Program-made: the position numbers and the translations under genes
Notes under the pieces: model-generated
Told to the model about the DNA's origin: nothing
Seen by the model: only the letters and a program-made list of their open reading frames with translations
The model's database searches: none
Part shown: in pieces, positions 20,201 to 23,991 of the stretch
Position numbering within the stretch: the first letter of the stretch is position 1
Layout of the letters: each line of letters begins with the position of its first letter
Assembly (NCBI GenBank): GCA_002402295.1
Contig: DHFO01000034.1
Coordinates: forward strand, 1 to 23,991
Source of the DNA: Caldiserica bacterium UBA4822
Lineage (GTDB): Bacteria > Caldisericota > Caldisericia > Cryosericales > Cryosericaceae
Direction: 5' to 3'
Length of the DNA: 23,991 bases

Positions 20201-21073
20201 ATGGATAGAAGGAAAACAGCAGAGTTAGCAGGAGTTCTGGCGGCCGGAGTCGGTGCTGCCAGTCTTGTGGATGGATTCCTGATAGAGCCCTTCCACGTTG
20301 CCGTGGTTGAGCTGGAAGTGACCTTGCCTGAGCTACCCCGGGCCTTTGACGGGATCAGGATCCTGCAACTGTCTGACCTGCATTTCCGGCGCAAGCCGCG
20401 ACTGCAGGCGCGCCTTCTCGCCCTTGCCTCTGCCGGTACTCCGGACCTGGTTGTCATCACGGGCGACCTGATCGACAGAGAGCGCGACATCGACTCGTGT
20501 CTCGCATTTCTTGCCGGGCTGCATGCCAGGACAAGGACTCCCGTTGTGACTGTCCCGGGCAACTGGGAACATCGGGTCTTTTCCACCAAAGCAGAGATTG
20601 CGAAGTGGTATGCACGGGTGCGCAGTGAGGCTGGGGCCGCTGTTCTCATCAATGAAAGCATGTTTTTTCGCCGTGCTGATGAATTGTTCTGGGTTGTGGG
20701 CACGGACGACCCGTACTTTGGGCATGCGGACCTGGATGCCAGCTTCAAGGGCGTCCCCGACAGTGCATTTGCACTTGTGCTGACCCATGCCCCCGAAGCC
20801 TTTGAGGAGCTGGCGGAGCGTCCTGCAGCACGGCTGGTTCTTGCAGGGCACACCCATGGAGGCCAGGTCCGCCTTCCATTTATAGGCGCTTTGCGAGTCC
20901 CTTCAAGGTACGGCACACGTTTCGCACATGGGCTGTTCAAGCTGGGCGACACCGTTTTCTATGTCAATGCTGGCATAGGCACGAGCCATCTGCCTGTACG
21001 TTTTCTGTGCAGGCCGGAACTGACGTTCATCACCGTCAAGTCACGCAGCCCGGACGAATTGTCCCCTCAGTAA
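20201..21073 (+). CDS. Membrane-anchored calcineurin-like metallophosphoesterase (YkuE-like)
   Basis: This 290-residue binuclear metallophosphoesterase has a hydrophobic N-terminal helix (residues 8-29), probably a signal anchor placing the catalytic part outside the membrane. Metal-site motifs appear in order: SDLHF (Asp59, His61), TGDLID (Asp89), PGNWEH (Asn121 and His124, where most relatives have GNHE), LTHAPE (His196) and GHTHGGQ (216-222). The layout is that of the YkuE group of cell-envelope phosphoesterases; the substrate is unknown. The ATG at 20201 was chosen because GGGAGG lies upstream and the frame above it overlaps the terminator and promoter. It converges with the membrane-protein gene to its right. 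Confidence 0.9.
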   Translation: MDRRKTAELAGVLAAGVGAASLVDGFLIEPFHVAVVELEVTLPELPRAFDGIRILQLSDLHFRRKPRLQARLLALASAGTPDLVVITGDLIDRERDIDSCLAFLAGLHARTRTPVVTVPGNWEHRVFSTKAEIAKWYARVRSEAGAAVLINESMFFRRADELFWVVGTDDPYFGHADLDASFKGVPDSAFALVLTHAPEAFEELAERPAARLVLAGHTHGGQVRLPFIGALRVPSRYGTRFAHGLFKLGDTVFYVNAGIGTSHLPVRFLCRPELTFITVKSRSPDELSPQ

Positions 21074-21076
21074 CGG

Positions 21077-21121
21077 CCCGTAGACACAGGCGCCTGTTCT
21101 GGGTGCTGGCGGTGCTACGGG
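21077..21121. terminator. Inverted-repeat structure between converging genes
   Basis: CCCGTAG (21077-21083) pairs with CTACGGG (21115-21121). Within the loop lies the 12-base palindrome ACAGGCGCCTGT (21085-21096). There is no T-tract. The right arm overlaps the stop codon of the minus-strand gene. A role as a shared transcription end is plausible but unproven. Confidence 0.35.
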
Positions 21122-22005
21122 ACTCTCTGTCGTCGAGTTACTGACCATCCTCTTCGCAGTGTTTCGCCTGTCCATTTCCACGTTTTCGGCGGCATCAGGA
21201 CGTACAGGATCGCCAGTCCAACCCAAAGCCAGAAGAACGGAACAGCCAGCCAAGGGGGTGAGAGGACAAGCAGCAACAACGGAGCGATTCCTGCCCACGT
21301 TAGCAGAACACCAGTAAGCGCTTCCAGGATCATCAGGGGTGCGTCAGAGTCGGTTGTGACGAACCTAGCTAACCAGACGCCGGCGATGCTGCGAATACCC
21401 CATCGTGTCTGGCTGACGACTCCTTGAAGCCAGCTCATTTGCTGTTCGCTTGTAAAGCGCTTTCTGACGTCTTCCAGAGCCATGGCCGTGCGCGCCCTGA
21501 AGTCATCGCTGGGCGGTTGGAAGTAGGTTTGAATATATACAGCGACCACGGTTTGCCCGTTCGCTACGGACAACAGCTCATCCCCGGAAACAGTTTTGCT
21601 GTACTCCAGCATGGCATGATCAGCGTAGTCTCCCCACCAGAAGATATAGTGGGCTGAGACCAGGTATGGATTGAAGTGTTCATTGCGGTCAACTATCAAG
21701 TCCTCATAGGCTTCCAGTCCCCACGTGTCCTTGAACTCGGTCACGAGAATCATGGGGGAGCGGCCGATTGCCCGCAGGAACGTTTCTCCCCGGACGCTCC
21801 GGAAGTGCGCATAGGCAAAGAGTGAACTGGAGCAGAGCATCAGACTGATGAGCACTGCAACCCTTAGAAGACAAGGCGCAGCCCGCCAGATACCATGACG
21901 CAGGTGAGTTGCAGTCTCGCTGTGGCCAGCCTCTTGAGAGGCTTGCAAGTTAACTTCTGTTGGCTGCCTGGTGACCCTGTCGCCGGGTGCGCGTTGCTGG
22001 TTCAT
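21115..22005 (-). CDS. Membrane protein of unknown function
   Basis: I do not recognise this 296-residue protein. It has a polar N-terminal 45 residues and a transmembrane helix at about 46-66 (LLRVAVLISLMLCSSSLFAY). A soluble central part of about 155 residues follows, rich in Trp and Tyr (SAHYIFWWGDYADHAMLEYS, VAVYIQTYFQPPSDDF). At about 222-275 there are two further hydrophobic segments (VLLTWAGIAPLLLLVLS, VPFFWLWVGLAILYVL) and then a basic tail. The predicted topology puts the central domain on one side, probably extracytoplasmic. The start is ATG with GAGGAA upstream. It lies 70 bases downstream of the repeat-protein gene on the same strand and may be cotranscribed with it. Confidence 0.75.
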   Translation of the reverse strand: MNQQRAPGDRVTRQPTEVNLQASQEAGHSETATHLRHGIWRAAPCLLRVAVLISLMLCSSSLFAYAHFRSVRGETFLRAIGRSPMILVTEFKDTWGLEAYEDLIVDRNEHFNPYLVSAHYIFWWGDYADHAMLEYSKTVSGDELLSVANGQTVVAVYIQTYFQPPSDDFRARTAMALEDVRKRFTSEQQMSWLQGVVSQTRWGIRSIAGVWLARFVTTDSDAPLMILEALTGVLLTWAGIAPLLLLVLSPPWLAVPFFWLWVGLAILYVLMPPKTWKWTGETLRRGWSVTRRQRVP

Positions 22006-22075
22006 CCTCTCTTCCTCAGCGTCCTCTCTCTTTCATTACAATTCGCTTGGAAGCAGTGGAGGACCAGGCTGCATA

Positions 22076-23991
22076 TTACGAGCCGTAGAGTATCGTGACT
22101 GTCTTGGTAGAAGCATCCCATTGGACGTCCAGTCCAAGCGACTCCGCGACAAAACGGAGAGGCAGGAGCGTCCTCCCGTGTGAAATAATCGGTACAACGG
22201 CAGGATTGGTGTCGATACTGACCCACTTGCCGTCTATCTCTGCGGTGTTCTTTCCGATCCACAGGGTCAGCGTCGTACCATTCCTCACAATAGTAACCTT
22301 CTGCTCTGCCGCATCCCAGGTAACAGTCCCCCCGGCTGCCTCCACGACTGCCCTGATGGGGAGCAGAGTGCGCGCATTCAGGATGATCGGAGCAGCCTCC
22401 AGAGAAATAGCTTCTCTGCCCGCGTACATCGTTGTGCCGCCTATGACCAGTTGCATGGTGGCTTTCGCAGAGGAGTTGGATGCATAGCGGAATATGCCGC
22501 CGTTGCCCGTTCCAGCGTAGAGGATGTCGGGAGACGACGGGTCAATCGCAAGAGAGACAACGTACTGGTTGTTGAGTCCAGCGTTGAGAGAGGTCCAAGT
22601 GGCGCCGCTATCGGTAGAGCGGTGTACACCACCGGCCCCCGCATAGAGTGTCGTGGGAGTGACCGGATCGACGCCGAGAGTGTGGATGTTTCCATCGGTG
22701 AGTCCGGTCACCGTCCATGAGTCTCCACCGTCGGTCGAACGGAACAGCCCGCCTCTCCAGCCACCCGCTCCACTGCCGCCATATCTGCTGGCATAGACGT
22801 TCTCAGGAGTGAGAGGATCAACGATAAGTGAAGACACCTGGTCGCCCGTCATGCCTGTGTTCACTGCTGTCCAGTGGCCGCCGCTGTCTCTGGACCGGAA
22901 GGCTCCGCCATTGCTGCCGGCGTACAGGGTAGAGGGCGCAACGGGATCGATGGCAAGACAGGAGAACGCCATCCTCCGCGTGGTCAGCCCCGTGTTCACC
23001 AGCGTCCATGTCGTACCGCTGTCCGTCGATCGATAGATGCAGCCACTCGCAGTGCCGGCGTCCGTACCGACATACACAACACTGGGCGTATGAGGATCGA
23101 CGGCACAACACAGGACCCTCTTGTCCGTTAGACCTGCGGAGCAGTTCTTCCAGCTCGTTCCACCATTGGTGGAGCGAAAGACCCCGTCATCGGTACCAGC
23201 ATACAGATTCGTGGGCATGAGGGGGTCGATAGCGAGGGCTAGGACGTTGCCATTGGTGAGACCGGCGCTTGCCCCTGTCCAGGTCGCGCCGCCGTTGGTC
23301 GAACGGAAGACGCCAACGTTCGTGCCCGCGTACAGCGTCGCAGGTGTCTTGGGGTCAATGGTGATCTGCTGTATCTGCATGCCGGCGAGACCGATGCATG
23401 CAGCTTGCCAGGAGCCGCCCCTGTTGGTCGAACGGAAGACGCCTCCGTTGGTACCGACATACAGGTTTCCTGGAGTCTTTGGGTCGAGGACGAAGCAGCT
23501 GCCTACCTGGCAGGCAAGCCCAGTGTTCACGGCTGTCCAGGAGCCGCCTCTGTTGGTCGAACGGAAGACCCCAGCGGCGGTGGCAGCATAGACGGTACCG
23601 GACATGTGTGGGTCGACAGCAACAGCGCGGACGGCTTTGCTTGTGAGACCGGTATTCACGGGTATCCAGGACCCGCCGCTGTTCAGAGACCGGAGAACAC
23701 CGTGCGTGCCGGTAGCAGCATACAGCGTGGAAGGGGTCACGGGATCGATGGCGAGACCAGAGACGTCCCCGACCTGAAGTCCCTTGTTCACGGCCGTCCA
23801 ATGCACGCCGCTGTCCGTAGAACGGCAGACACCGCCTCCGTTGGTGTTGGCGTACAGCGTCGCAGGCGTCCTGGGGTTGATCACGAGAGAGAAAATGTAG
23901 CTGTTGGCAATGCTTGACTTCAGTGCCGTCCAGTGGGCGCCACCGTCGGTCGAACGGAAGATACCGTCTGCACCGGCATACAGCGTGGATG
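22076..23991 (-). CDS. Asp-box repeat (BNR/VPS10-like propeller) protein with C-terminal copper amine oxidase N-type domain; 5' end outside window
   Basis: The frame is open from the right edge to a TAA at 22076-22078 (638 residues visible). It holds about eleven tandem 43-residue units of the form TLYAGT-GGVFRSTNGG-W-AVNTGL-LAIDP-TP plus a terminal partial unit. The FRSTxxGxxW core is the Asp-box of sialidase/BNR and VPS10-like beta-propellers, so the units form propeller blades. The last 125 residues (about 22079-22460) contain two copies of the motif NARTLLPIRAVVEAAGGTV / SHGRTLLPLRFVAESLGLDV followed by W-DA and VTI. This is the copper-amine-oxidase N-terminal 'stalk' domain, common in surface proteins of some anaerobes. 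No signal peptide is visible because the start is missing. A secreted or surface adhesive role is an inference. Confidence 0.88.
   Translation of the reverse strand, partial: STLYAGADGIFRSTDGGAHWTALKSSIANSYIFSLVINPRTPATLYANTNGGGVCRSTDSGVHWTAVNKGLQVGDVSGLAIDPVTPSTLYAATGTHGVLRSLNSGGSWIPVNTGLTSKAVRAVAVDPHMSGTVYAATAAGVFRSTNRGGSWTAVNTGLACQVGSCFVLDPKTPGNLYVGTNGGVFRSTNRGGSWQAACIGLAGMQIQQITIDPKTPATLYAGTNVGVFRSTNGGATWTGASAGLTNGNVLALAIDPLMPTNLYAGTDDGVFRSTNGGTSWKNCSAGLTDKRVLCCAVDPHTPSVVYVGTDAGTASGCIYRSTDSGTTWTLVNTGLTTRRMAFSCLAIDPVAPSTLYAGSNGGAFRSRDSGGHWTAVNTGMTGDQVSSLIVDPLTPENVYASRYGGSGAGGWRGGLFRSTDGGDSWTVTGLTDGNIHTLGVDPVTPTTLYAGAGGVHRSTDSGATWTSLNAGLNNQYVVSLAIDPSSPDILYAGTGNGGIFRYASNSSAKATMQLVIGGTTMYAGREAISLEAAPIILNARTLLPIRAVVEAAGGTVTWDAAEQKVTIVRNGTTLTLWIGKNTAEIDGKWVSIDTNPAVVPIISHGRTLLPLRFVAESLGLDVQWDASTKTVTILYGS
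22490..23991 (-). repeat. Tandem ~129-bp coding repeats of the Asp-box protein
   Basis: The repeats show at DNA level with a period near 129 bases (43 codons). For example, GTTGGTCGAACGGAAGAC occurs at 23294, 23423 and 23552 at exactly that spacing. Copies towards the C-terminus (22500-22900) are more diverged and include longer units with Gly-rich insertions (SGAGGWRGG, DAGTASG). Confidence 0.85.

Noticed and set aside
19993..20952. 319-codon minus-strand open frame over the phosphoesterase gene
   Set aside because: It crosses a terminator and promoter and is antisense to clear metallophosphoesterase motifs; its Arg/Ser-rich composition is typical of a shadow frame.
22490..23991. Regular ~129-base repeats that might suggest a CRISPR-like or satellite array
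   Set aside because: The period is a multiple of three, the repeats lie in one long open frame, and they encode Asp-box blades; there are no short identical repeats with unique spacers.

Overview
The window is a gene-dense stretch of bacterial chromosome with GC-rich coding sequence, Shine-Dalgarno-led genes and sigma-70-like promoters. No tRNA, rRNA, CRISPR array, transposase or phage gene is visible. Several traits point to a deep-branching or Gram-positive-related anaerobe: the B. subtilis-like order ylxM-ffh-rpsP-khpA-ylqD, an archaeal-type aspartyl-tRNA synthetase, a split methylmalonyl-CoA mutase, and a large Asp-box repeat protein ending in a copper-amine-oxidase-N 'stalk' domain. Caldisericota (Candidatus Cryosericum-like) would fit, but that is an impression and not a demonstrated assignment.

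Left edge (1-1320): the tail of an unrecognised gene, then a decayed cysteine-biosynthesis locus. A T-box-like attenuator ending in a strong terminator precedes a free-serine-kinase (SerK/ParB-like) coding remnant, which runs into a frameshifted and N-terminally deleted PLP-dependent cysteine (O-phosphoserine) synthase remnant. A hairpin terminator closes this block. Just after it (1321-1425) lies a sequence resembling a degenerate cobalamin riboswitch with no obvious adjacent target.

Methylmalonyl-CoA module (1484-5480): a small AhpD/CMD-like gene on the minus strand is divergent from a tight plus-strand operon. That operon encodes the mutase catalytic subunit, the B12-binding subunit, the MeaB G-protein chaperone and methylmalonyl-CoA epimerase. 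Together they interconvert propionyl-derived methylmalonyl-CoA and succinyl-CoA. A perfect 11-bp hairpin closes the operon.

Middle accessory genes (5508-10124): a DsrE-like protein and a short MutY-type glycosylase (minus), a peroxiredoxin with a strong promoter (plus), and a minus-strand pair made of an alpha/beta hydrolase and a PIG-L deacetylase. The likely membrane anchor of the PIG-L protein sits in a different reading frame.

Core housekeeping operon (10301-20097): aspS, leuS, rpmF, plsX, rnc, ftsY, ylxM, ffh, rpsP, khpA and ylqD run on the plus strand. I saw no internal factor-independent terminator, and several start/stop codons overlap. The operon links aminoacylation, ribosomal proteins, phospholipid precursor synthesis, RNA processing and SRP targeting. 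The fab/acpP, smc and rimM-trmD-rplS genes that usually accompany this cluster are absent here.

Right edge (20151-23991): a membrane-anchored calcineurin-like phosphoesterase (plus), then an unrecognised membrane protein (minus). Last is the 3' part of a long beta-propeller-like repeat protein with a C-terminal copper amine oxidase N-type domain (minus), whose 5' end lies outside the window.
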